Shown piece by piece: positions 17,856-25,275 of a DNA stretch of 39,231 bases. The notes under the pieces were generated by a model. The model saw nothing but the letters and a program-made list of their open reading frames with translations. It had not been told where the DNA came from and made no database searches. Numbering within the stretch: position 1 is the stretch's first letter; every line of letters starts with the position of its first letter. Location of the stretch: the NCBI GenBank assembly GCA_030606865.1, contig JAUWFQ010000004.1:1-39231 (forward strand), in the 5' to 3' direction. The translations under genes and the position numbers were made by a program. Source of the stretch: a bacterium. Its GTDB lineage: Bacteria; Fidelibacterota; Marinisomatia; Marinisomatales; JAHJCW01.

Positions 17856-20828
17856 TTAAAAAGGATTAATTAACGCTAATCGAAAATATTGCTGCGGATT
17901 ATCTTGCTCTTTCCAACTTTCAATTGTTTGGGCTTCGCCCAACGCAAAATTAATTAAAGGCAGATTTCCGGCTTTAATTGCAAATTTAATTTCATAACCG
18001 GCTGTAAATATCCAATCTTGCATTTGTCCTCCTTCGTTCCAAGCATTTCCAAAATCGGAAATTAACGCACCGGTCACAGAACCAAGTGAAAATCCTAAAA
18101 TATTAATTGGCAATTCATGTATTAATGGAACACGCAATTCTAAAGAACCGAATACCAAGCGGTTTCCGAGTCTAACACCATCCCAGCCACGCGGGTTATG
18201 AACTTCCGGTATGCTTAATATACCGAAATCAAAAATGCCCATTGGAAAATAAATAGGGAAATCTCTTGTTAATCCTAAAGAATCTTGAGCGGGTGGCTTT
18301 CCAAACATCACTTGCGATTTTATTCTTGAATATAAAGTTAGTGGTCCTAAAAGTTTTGTATTCGAAAAACCATCAATTTTTATAAATGAATAACTAAAAT
18401 CACCGAATAACTTTTGATTTGCAAAATCAATACTCCCTTGCAGTCCAAAGCCTTGATTTGGAACGCTTGTATTTTTTGTGCTTGGACGCCTGTTCAACCA
18501 GCGATAGTTTAGTGAAACAATACCTTCTTTCCCTTCTTCAGGAATCGGCAAATCATGGAATTCGTTCGGATTGCGAGGAATAAACTCATTTGTATCGTAA
18601 TCATATACATCGCTTGGTATGTAAACAGTGCGTTTTTGCAAGGATAACGACATCCATAACATATGATTCGAACTTAACGAATTATGAAAATTGAAAGGAA
18701 TTTGTGAGGCAATCTGTATACCATCAAATTTTTCCATAAGTCCCGACAAACTTCTATCATAAGGGCGTATTCTCCACTGAGTATTATAAAAGTAATTTAA
18801 TTGCCATAGTGGTCCATGCTCGGCATTGATATAGCTCAGCAATAGCCACGGTTCTGAACCATCCGACCAAGATATTCCACCGCCGGCTTGTAACATATGT
18901 TTTCCCATCGCATCAGTCCAAACAGTTAAACCAAATAATCCGCTACCGTCAAAATAAGGTGATGCGATACTCAAAAAATGATGTGGGTGCTTATAAAAAC
19001 GATATTTTCCATTATCAACAAAACTTACTTCTTTCAATGGATCTGATATTGGTAAAACAAATTCCGAATGAGCCGTACGCCATTTCGTATAAGTATCACG
19101 CAGTGACAACGGATTGGTTGTAATATTCCTATTAGGGTTGATATGAACAATTCTAATAGAATCGACATCGGCTAAAGTAAGAGCAGTTAAAGTTGTGCCA
19201 TTCGGTGTCCACTGCCAACTAAATATAGCATCGCCAACGTCAGTAACTTGTTTTGATTGTTTAGTCTCTATCTCAATTGTATGAATATTTGGTGTTGTTC
19301 CGGCATGAGAAGTATAACTAATAGATTTACTATCGGGATGCCAAATCGGTAAATATTCGGCACTTATATTATCGGTTAATCGAGTCTCCACCTTTAAGCT
19401 AATATCCAACACAAAAATATCCATATTTCCGTCTGTGTTCGCTTTAGCAAAAGCGATTTGAGAACTATCAGGCGACCAACTCGGACTAATAATTTGAATA
19501 TCATCTTGATAATCAGTCAGTTGAATTAAATCCTCACCATTAGGCTTAATAAGATACAAATTAGATATAGAATTTTTATGTGCTACAAAAACAATCTGCT
19601 TGCCGTCAGGTGACCAATCAGGCCAAGTGGCACGGAAAGACTCAGTAATCCATTCATGTTTTTTAGTTTCTAAATCATATATACGTAAATCCCATACCAT
19701 TGACTGGTTTTCATCAAAATGATATTTTGAGTAGACAACCTGTTTATTGTTTGGTGACCAAGCTATTTTCCGATGATAATTACCGTAATCAATTTCCTTT
19801 AAATTCCATTTTATTGACTGTTTTATTTTTTCTTTTTCAAGTTTATTTCTATTAAATAATATTTTTAAAATCCCATATCTTTTTCTTTTTTTAGTTGATG
19901 TATCACAGACAGCTAAATATAATGACATATCACGTTGATCTTTATCATTTCTTCCCGCAATAATTATATGAAGACTATCGGAAGCTATCGCAAATCCGAA
20001 TTGTTTTTTTACCGGTAAGGTTGTTGTGATACCGATTTCCTCAATCGGTTCTTTTTGAGCGCGGTATCCATAATAATAAGTATTCATATGGCGGCGCCAA
20101 TCTTCTTCAAATTGCTTCAAAGATATTCCGGTATGTTTTTTAAAGGATTTATCAAATCGGAATAGTTTTATTTTATTCCTGTCATTGATTACATTGGTAA
20201 TTGTGGAATCACCAAATCTATCTGATATATACAAGACTTTTGAGTATCCATCGTGATGCGGGTCCATCTCGTCAAGTTTATTTTTTAATACATGATATTT
20301 ATGTGATAAGTCAGCACGATAAGAACGCCATTTTTCGGTATAATACTCTGCTGTGCCTTCTACAAACCAACCCGGTATTTTGGAGAACAGATAATTCCAG
20401 GGTTCAGGTAACCATGTTTTTATTGAATTAAATAAAACAATATGCTGTAATTCGTGTGACAATACTTGATGTAACCATTTAACATCCTCTAACCATATTG
20501 CTGCATCATTTTGATCGACCCAAATAAAAGTCATGTTTGTCCATAAAGCATAACCATTCATTATTTCATCTTCGGTAGTGAAAATTATATCTACTCGCGG
20601 TAACGATTCCAATCCCACTTGTTTCATTAAAATGGGGCGGACTTGTTCTGCTATAGATGCTCCTTCCTTTGCAATATCTTCTATGCCTTGATGATAATGT
20701 ATATTGAAGTTTTCTGTTGTAATTGTTGACCATTTTAACTCAGGATGGACTCGACCCGTCCATTGCCATGTTCCTTGACCGAACAAAAGGGACAATAATA
20801 AAATAAATAATAATGTAACTTTTTTCAA
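17856..20828 (-). CDS. Exported zinc metallopeptidase (peptidase MA-like) with TolB-type propeller and C-terminal barrel
   Basis: 990 residues in three parts. After a signal peptide (KKVTLLFILLLSLLFGQG), residues 30-270 form a gluzincin-type metallopeptidase: HELQH at 125-129 (zinc His125, His129; general base Glu126) and, 27 residues on, WFVEGTAEYY with Glu157/Glu161 as the third ligand. Residues 280-580 carry WD40-like/TolB repeats (W(S/T)PDGKQIVF, WSPDSSQIAF, WHPDSKSISY, WTPNGTTLTA). Residues 600-990 are rich in alternating aromatic strands and resemble a surface-antigen-type outer-membrane barrel, ending with F. So it is probably a peptidase anchored at the outer membrane. The start is a TTG at 20828; no better ATG precedes the signal peptide. 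Substrate unknown. Confidence 0.82.
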   Translation of the reverse strand: MKKVTLLFILLLSLLFGQGTWQWTGRVHPELKWSTITTENFNIHYHQGIEDIAKEGASIAEQVRPILMKQVGLESLPRVDIIFTTEDEIMNGYALWTNMTFIWVDQNDAAIWLEDVKWLHQVLSHELQHIVLFNSIKTWLPEPWNYLFSKIPGWFVEGTAEYYTEKWRSYRADLSHKYHVLKNKLDEMDPHHDGYSKVLYISDRFGDSTITNVINDRNKIKLFRFDKSFKKHTGISLKQFEEDWRRHMNTYYYGYRAQKEPIEEIGITTTLPVKKQFGFAIASDSLHIIIAGRNDKDQRDMSLYLAVCDTSTKKRKRYGILKILFNRNKLEKEKIKQSIKWNLKEIDYGNYHRKIAWSPNNKQVVYSKYHFDENQSMVWDLRIYDLETKKHEWITESFRATWPDWSPDGKQIVFVAHKNSISNLYLIKPNGEDLIQLTDYQDDIQIISPSWSPDSSQIAFAKANTDGNMDIFVLDISLKVETRLTDNISAEYLPIWHPDSKSISYTSHAGTTPNIHTIEIETKQSKQVTDVGDAIFSWQWTPNGTTLTALTLADVDSIRIVHINPNRNITTNPLSLRDTYTKWRTAHSEFVLPISDPLKEVSFVDNGKYRFYKHPHHFLSIASPYFDGSGLFGLTVWTDAMGKHMLQAGGGISWSDGSEPWLLLSYINAEHGPLWQLNYFYNTQWRIRPYDRSLSGLMEKFDGIQIASQIPFNFHNSLSSNHMLWMSLSLQKRTVYIPSDVYDYDTNEFIPRNPNEFHDLPIPEEGKEGIVSLNYRWLNRRPSTKNTSVPNQGFGLQGSIDFANQKLFGDFSYSFIKIDGFSNTKLLGPLTLYSRIKSQVMFGKPPAQDSLGLTRDFPIYFPMGIFDFGILSIPEVHNPRGWDGVRLGNRLVFGSLELRVPLIHELPINILGFSLGSVTGALISDFGNAWNEGGQMQDWIFTAGYEIKFAIKAGNLPLINFALGEAQTIESWKEQDNPQQYFRLALINPF

Positions 20829-20895
20829 TTTGCTAACGGCTTAGATATAATATTGTTCACTTGTTTAATAGATTGTTTATCATTAATATTTTTTA

Positions 20896-21495
20896 TCATA
20901 ATTGCAGGAATTTGCCTATCTGCTCGTTCAAGTCACTGATTGATTTAAATTGTATCGCATTCATATTTAATGATTTTGCCATTTCAACATTTTCGATTAA
21001 ATCATCTATAAACAGCGATTTTTCTGCTGTAACACCGGCAATTTCCAAAGCCTTAATATATATATCTTCTTCCGGTTTGCGAGATCCTACTTCAAAGGAA
21101 TAAATACCGCCAGTTATCTTGTCAAATAATTTGAACCGTTCTTCTTCCAAAATATGATAAGGATTTGTATTTGACAATAACCAAACAGGATGTTTTGTAG
21201 TAAGGTTATTCATAATTTTTACAACTTCGGTCTCTTCTCCGACTAACAAACTCCAAGCTTTCCAAAATTGTTCTTCAGTTAAATTGTTTGAGATAGGCAA
21301 TTCTCTTTTCACTGCTTTAAAGAATTCCGAACCCGAAATTTCACCTCGTTCATATCTATGATGTTCTTCTTCAGGAAAAACATCTATGATTTCTTCCTCG
21401 GATAACTTAGTAAAATCACTCAAATGTTTTATTGTCCTATCAGGATGTATATTTAATAAAACACCACCTATGTCAAAAAATATTGTTTTAATCAT
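20896..21495 (-). CDS. HAD-superfamily phosphatase (subfamily IA, YihX-like)
   Basis: 199 residues from the ATG at 21495 (an in-frame TTG lies two codons earlier). Motif I is FFDIGGVLL with nucleophile Asp8; the second Asp of DxD is Gly, as in the YihX/alpha-D-glucose-1-phosphatase group. Motif II is LLSNTN (Ser108), motif III KPEEDIY (Lys140) and motif IV FIDDLIENV (Asp164/Asp165). A four-helix cap lies between motifs I and II. Substrate is not predictable beyond a small phosphorylated metabolite. The spacer to the methyltransferase gene upstream in transcription holds a composite repeat. Confidence 0.87.
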   Translation of the reverse strand: MIKTIFFDIGGVLLNIHPDRTIKHLSDFTKLSEEEIIDVFPEEEHHRYERGEISGSEFFKAVKRELPISNNLTEEQFWKAWSLLVGEETEVVKIMNNLTTKHPVWLLSNTNPYHILEEERFKLFDKITGGIYSFEVGSRKPEEDIYIKALEIAGVTAEKSLFIDDLIENVEMAKSLNMNAIQFKSISDLNEQIGKFLQL

Positions 21496-21503
21496 TTTCA
21501 AAT

Positions 21504-21527
21504 ATGAATAAAATTATGAATAAAATT
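21504..21527. repeat. Perfect 12-base tandem duplication
   Basis: ATGAATAAAATT occurs twice in direct succession immediately upstream of the HAD gene start. It is probably a slippage-type duplication; no coding or regulatory role is evident. Confidence 0.8.
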
Positions 21528-21599
21528 ATCCGTGCAAATCCCCGCCTGCCGAAGCATTGGCGTAGGTAGGTGTCTAATCCGTGTCATCCGTGTTCTATT
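21528..21599 (-). repeat. Intergenic repeat copy A, apparently interrupted by a palindromic element
   Basis: The outer parts (21528-21540, ATCCGTGCAAATC, and 21575-21599, TAATCCGTGTCATCCG...CTATT) match copy B at 22406-22447 (21 of 25 bases in the right part, 11 of 13 in the left). Copy B has only four bases between the parts; copy A has 34, and those (about 21541-21574) form a palindromic element with CCTGCC...GGTAGG and inner GCC...GGC. The methyltransferase TAG stop (21595-21597) lies inside the repeat. Confidence 0.7.
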
Positions 21600-22332
21600 T
21601 CCCACAAATGTAGATTTGCAATTTACTGTTTTCATCAAAAGGATTTTTATCGTAGTCACCAAAAATGTTTTCTATAATAAACCCGCGATCTTTAAGTAGT
21701 CGTTGGATTCTCTCCAGTGAAATCATAAAATGACTATAATTAAATATTACCGGCTCTGCTTTTCCTTCATGAAAAGCATACCAAGTTATATGATTGATCT
21801 CGGTCTGTGGATCATATTTATTCTTCTCTTTCACAATAACGGTCTTCCCATTATTATCTTTGTATTCACCAACCGGATAATATTTATTTTCATCGCGATA
21901 TAGAAACTTCAGATTTGGAACAAACATATCAATTAAAAATTTGCCGTTTTCGTTGAGGTGTTTGCGCACGCAAGTTAAACAAGAAATTATTTCATCTTCG
22001 TTCATTAAATGAAATATTGAATTAAAACCAATAAATATAAAATTGAATTTTTGTTGTAGATCAAAAGTCCTCATGTCACCAATGCTAATCTTGCCTAAAT
22101 CAGCGAAGCGAGATATTTTCTTATTAGCTCTATCAACGAACTCCGGACTCAAATCAATTCCTACATATTGAAAACCATTTTCTAATAATGGCATTGCAAT
22201 CCGTCCTGTTCCGGCTGCTAATTCTAAGATAGGTCCACCTATTTGTTTGGCATGCTTTAGGAAAAATTTAATATCGCCGGTTTGAGTATTTACAATATCA
22301 TAAAAATCGGCATCAGAATAAATGTCTTTCAT
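21595..22332 (-). CDS. Class I SAM-dependent methyltransferase
   Basis: 245 residues. SAM-binding motif I is LELAAGTGRIAMPLL (36-50), followed by the acidic strand end YVGIDLSPEFV, motif II region GDMRTFDLQ, motif III FNFIFIGFNSIFHLM and the post-motif NENGKFLIDMFVP. The pattern is that of the UbiE/CcoQ-like small-molecule methyltransferases (Methyltransf_25), and the C-terminal half is the usual beta-rich lid. No recognition domain points to a substrate. The stop codon lies within an intergenic repeat. Neighbours (M24 peptidase, HAD hydrolase) give no pathway clue. Confidence 0.85.
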   Translation of the reverse strand: MKDIYSDADFYDIVNTQTGDIKFFLKHAKQIGGPILELAAGTGRIAMPLLENGFQYVGIDLSPEFVDRANKKISRFADLGKISIGDMRTFDLQQKFNFIFIGFNSIFHLMNEDEIISCLTCVRKHLNENGKFLIDMFVPNLKFLYRDENKYYPVGEYKDNNGKTVIVKEKNKYDPQTEINHITWYAFHEGKAEPVIFNYSHFMISLERIQRLLKDRGFIIENIFGDYDKNPFDENSKLQIYICGK

Positions 22333-22404
22333 AAATTAATATTTCTCTATCAATAATATCCGGCAGTTGTCGGATTAAATTGACTTTTTATTTGTTTTCT
22401 ATTT

Positions 22405-22448
22405 AATCTGCGCAAATCTGTTTAATCCATGTTATCTGTGTGCTATTA
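22405..22448 (-). repeat. Intergenic repeat copy B at the M24 peptidase stop codon
   Basis: A run of degenerate 10-11 base units (ATCTGCGCAA, ATCTGTTTAA, TCCATGTTA, TCTGTGTGCT) ending in CTATTA, whose TTA is the complement of the peptidase stop codon. It is the intact counterpart of copy A. On the minus strand it reads AATAG-CACAC-AGAT..., a type of short-period repeat seen downstream of genes in many FCB-type genomes. The rest of the 113-base spacer (22333-22404) shows nothing recognisable. Confidence 0.7.
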
Positions 22449-23525
22449 AAGAATCCTCAACTCTTTTGAAGTCTTATTCAGCACCTCATTCCCATCTTTT
22501 TTCACTATGATGTCATCTTCAATTCGCACGCCACCCCAACCGGTCAGGTAAACACCTGGTTCAATGGTAACTACATTGTTTTCTTTTAATATTTCCTCAC
22601 TTTGTTGACTTAAACGAGGATAGGCGTGGATTTCAAGTCCGATGCCATGCCCGGTAGAATGTATGAATTTATCGCCGTATCCCGCATCAGCGATAACGGC
22701 TCGTGTAGTATCATCAACCGCTTTACATGCCACGCCTGCTTGGGCAGCATCAATGCCCGCTTGCTGCGCTTTTTTAACAAGTTCATATATTTCATAATGT
22801 TTTTCGGTAGCCTTACCGATTACAACCGTTCTAGTCATATCAGCGTGATATCCTGCATATTTAGCTGCTGCGTCAATTACTACAAAATCACCTTTTTTGA
22901 GTTTGCGTTCACCGGGTTGGGCATGTGGTAATGCACTGTTAGGACCGGAAGCTACTATGGAAGGGAATGCTTCGCCATCACCATACTTTCGATAACGCAT
23001 TTCTAACTCTAACGCTATCTTTTTTTCAGCAATTCCAATTTTTAATAACTGTAATACTTCATCAAATACTTTATCAGTTATTTCAACTGCAGTTCGAAGA
23101 GCTTCCAATTCGCTTTCATCTTTTATTGCAGCCAAATTTTCTAATATCATTTTTGTGCTTTCCCATTTAACATCAGGGAATAGTTCGGTAAGCTGATTAT
23201 ATGAACTAACCGACAAGGACTCGCTTTCAAGCGCCAGTTTTAATCCTTCGGAAATTAGATTATTTTTTTGTGCAATTTCGATATGAGTACCATAGTCGAT
23301 AAAACGTTCAAACCCTTTAACTTCATCCTTAGATTGCTCCATATAACGACCATCTGTTATAAAATAATTATCATTTGGCGTTATTATGCACGACCCGGCA
23401 GATCCTGTAAAACCGCAAATATATCGAACATTCGACAATTTACTGATTAGCATTCCATCAAGTCCCTGCTCAGCTAAAATTGATTTTAGCTTATTTTGAC
23501 GATTCCCAAAAATCTCGGCAGACAT
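22446..23525 (-). CDS. Xaa-Pro dipeptidase/aminopeptidase (M24B family)
   Basis: 359 residues, typical for PepP/PepQ-like enzymes that cleave X-Pro peptide bonds. An N-terminal creatinase-like domain (GLDGMLISKLSNVRYICGFTGSAG, 22-44) precedes the pita-bread catalytic domain. All metal ligands are present: Asp218 (VVIDAAA), Asp229 (YHADMTRT), His293 (STGHGIGLEIH), Glu322 (TIEPGVY) and Glu336 (GVRIEDD). No signal peptide, hence cytoplasmic peptide recycling. It follows the TPR gene by 11 bases, so it is probably in the same transcript. The length fits Bacillus/Firmicutes-style YqhT rather than the longer E. coli PepP. Confidence 0.92.
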   Translation of the reverse strand: MSAEIFGNRQNKLKSILAEQGLDGMLISKLSNVRYICGFTGSAGSCIITPNDNYFITDGRYMEQSKDEVKGFERFIDYGTHIEIAQKNNLISEGLKLALESESLSVSSYNQLTELFPDVKWESTKMILENLAAIKDESELEALRTAVEITDKVFDEVLQLLKIGIAEKKIALELEMRYRKYGDGEAFPSIVASGPNSALPHAQPGERKLKKGDFVVIDAAAKYAGYHADMTRTVVIGKATEKHYEIYELVKKAQQAGIDAAQAGVACKAVDDTTRAVIADAGYGDKFIHSTGHGIGLEIHAYPRLSQQSEEILKENNVVTIEPGVYLTGWGGVRIEDDIIVKKDGNEVLNKTSKELRIL

Positions 23526-23536
23526 GCTTTATAAAT

Positions 23537-24337
23537 TTAATTTTGGCTTTCTGTAATTAATTTTTGTAGATTTTGGCGCTCTTGGTTAAGCAAAGCAGAA
23601 TCTGCACCCTTTTCCTCTAACATTTTCAACACAGACATTGCTTGCTGATAAAGCTTTTGTTTCTTTAACACATTGACCATAGTGAAGGTTGCCATTCGTG
23701 GACTAATATCTAACGATTGCAATTCTTCTTCGCTTATCTTTTGTGGTTCTATTGATGGTGGTTTAGGACCGATGATTGTTTCTTCATCTTGAGTTATCGT
23801 ATGTGAAGTCTCTACCGGAGCATCCCTTTTTTCAGGTGTTGCTTCCAACTTTTGCTTGAGTTTATCTACTGCACTCTTTTTTACTTTAGGTTTTTTTAAC
23901 TTAGCAATTTCCTTTTTCTCGGATGGTTCAGATTTTTGTTTTAAAGAATGTTTTAAAAAAGCTTTCACATCGGGATGAGTTGGATTTATTTTCGCAATTC
24001 TGCGCCAAAGTTTAGCGATAGAATCAGGAGCTCTTTTTAACTTTAATTGTATCTTTGCTAAATTTAATGCAGCTCTGTAATGAAATGGTTCAATAGCCAT
24101 TACATTTTTCAATAACTTTTCAGCTACCATTAAATTCTCTCCCAATTGATTTATTTCTGCCAATATGAATAAACCTTCAACATTATTAGGATGGTATTCC
24201 AAACCGATTTCACATACTTTTTTTGCTCTATTCAAGTCTCCTTCTGTTTTATAAATATCTGCTAGTACCGGAAACAGTACTGTATCAAAGTGATTAGCAA
24301 AATATTTTTCTAGTTCCGCTTTATTTTTTAAATCCAT
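23537..24337 (-). CDS. TPR-repeat protein with charged linker
   Basis: 266 residues. The N-terminal part (17-130) holds about three tetratricopeptide-type helix pairs (FPVLADIYKTEGDLNRAKKVCEIGLEYHPNN; LFILAEINQLGENLMVAEKLLKNVMAIEP; ALNLAKIQLKLKRAPDSIAKLWRRIAKINP). A Lys/Glu/Pro-rich linker (133-200) follows. The C-terminal 60 residues are another helix pair (TFTMVNVLKKQKLYQQAMSVLKMLEEKG). No signal peptide or membrane segment. Its ATG overlaps the stop of the B12-binding gene by one base, indicating translational coupling; a scaffold role for a B12 enzyme is only a guess. Confidence 0.8.
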   Translation of the reverse strand: MDLKNKAELEKYFANHFDTVLFPVLADIYKTEGDLNRAKKVCEIGLEYHPNNVEGLFILAEINQLGENLMVAEKLLKNVMAIEPFHYRAALNLAKIQLKLKRAPDSIAKLWRRIAKINPTHPDVKAFLKHSLKQKSEPSEKKEIAKLKKPKVKKSAVDKLKQKLEATPEKRDAPVETSHTITQDEETIIGPKPPSIEPQKISEEELQSLDISPRMATFTMVNVLKKQKLYQQAMSVLKMLEEKGADSALLNQERQNLQKLITESQN

Positions 24338-24741
24338 TATCTTCTATTATTTTCAACCCAATCAGTAATATAATTTATAGTCGTTTGGACAACCGTCCCA
24401 GGACCAAACAACTTTCCCACTCCTTGAGATTGCAGAGCTTTCATTTCTTTTTCCGGAATAATACCACCACCGGTCAATAAAACATCATCCAGTCCTTTTT
24501 CTTTCATCAATTCTAAAACGCGGGGAAAAATTGTGTTATGGGCACCTGACAATATCGATAATGCAATGACATCTGCATCTTCTTGCAATGCAGCGGATAC
24601 AATCATTTCCGGAGTTTGTCGTAATCCTAAATAGATAACTTCCATACCGGCATCGCGATAAGCGGCAGCCAATACTTTTATCCCACGGTCATGCCCATCT
24701 AGCCCCGGTTTAGCCATAACTATTCTAATTTTTCGTTTCAT
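24337..24741 (-). CDS. Stand-alone B12-binding subunit, methylmalonyl-CoA mutase C-terminal type
   Basis: 134 residues corresponding to the cobalamin-binding domain of methylmalonyl-CoA mutase. [10 protein letters not shown] carries the DxHxxG motif with the cobalt-ligating His17; SILSGAHNT and [12 protein letters not shown] are the other two cofactor-contact loops (usual SxL and GG motifs). [10 protein letters not shown] and [10 protein letters not shown] are diagnostic of the acyl-CoA mutase group, as opposed to methionine synthase. It is a separate small subunit, as in archaeal-type mutases (mcmA2); the catalytic large subunit is not in this window. It starts 63 bases after dtd and overlaps the TPR gene. 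Confidence 0.9.
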   Translation of the reverse strand: MKRKIRIVMAKPGLDGHDRGIKVLAAAYRDAGMEVIYLGLRQTPEMIVSAALQEDADVIALSILSGAHNTIFPRVLELMKEKGLDDVLLTGGGIIPEKEMKALQSQGVGKLFGPGTVVQTTINYITDWVENNRR

Positions 24742-24804
24742 ACACCTATACTCACTAATTATCTATTGGTGAATTTACAATTAGATGTTTGAAAAATCAT
24801 AGAT

Positions 24805-25275
24805 TCAAAATTTGCTCTGTTGTTTTGCTTTTTTTATTTTACTGTCTAAAACAAATGTGACAGGACCATCATTAATCAACGATACATCCATCTTTGCCCC
24901 AAAACGACCTGTCTTAGTTGGTATATTGCCAGATTCCATATATTTAACAAATAAATTATACAATTGCTCCGCGCGTTCAGGAGCTGCAGCATTAATAAAA
25001 CTTGGCCTTCGACCTTTTTGCCAATCGCCACAAAGAGTAAATTGACTTACAACCAACGCTTCTCCACTTACATCTTTTATAGATAGATTCATTTTTTCAT
25101 CATCGTCATTAAATATGCGGAAATGTGCTATTTTATCCTGTAAAAAACGGCAATCTGTTTCATCGTCGGCTGACATAATACCTAATAATATTACAAGTCC
25201 ATTATCAATCTCGGCGATTGGTTTCCCATCTATCAAAATTACTGCTTTTGATACACGTTGAATTACTGCTATCAT
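24805..25275 (-). CDS. dtd: D-aminoacyl-tRNA deacylase
   Basis: Hydrolyses D-aminoacyl-tRNA to stop D-amino acids and mischarged glycine entering translation. 156 residues (family 145-150) with the two hallmark motifs: SQFTLCGD (77-84) and NDGPVT (135-140), containing the Gly-cisPro that selects chirality. The N terminus MIAVIQRVSKA is characteristic. Its ATG overlaps the dnaE stop (TGA) by four bases, so it is translationally coupled to dnaE. A basic tail of about ten residues follows the last conserved strand. Confidence 0.96.
   Translation of the reverse strand: MIAVIQRVSKAVILIDGKPIAEIDNGLVILLGIMSADDETDCRFLQDKIAHFRIFNDDDEKMNLSIKDVSGEALVVSQFTLCGDWQKGRRPSFINAAAPERAEQLYNLFVKYMESGNIPTKTGRFGAKMDVSLINDGPVTFVLDSKIKKAKQQSKF

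Noticed and set aside
20900-21495. HAD motif I lacking the second Asp as a sign of an inactive enzyme
   Set aside because: DxG at this place is normal in the YihX-like group; all other catalytic residues are present.
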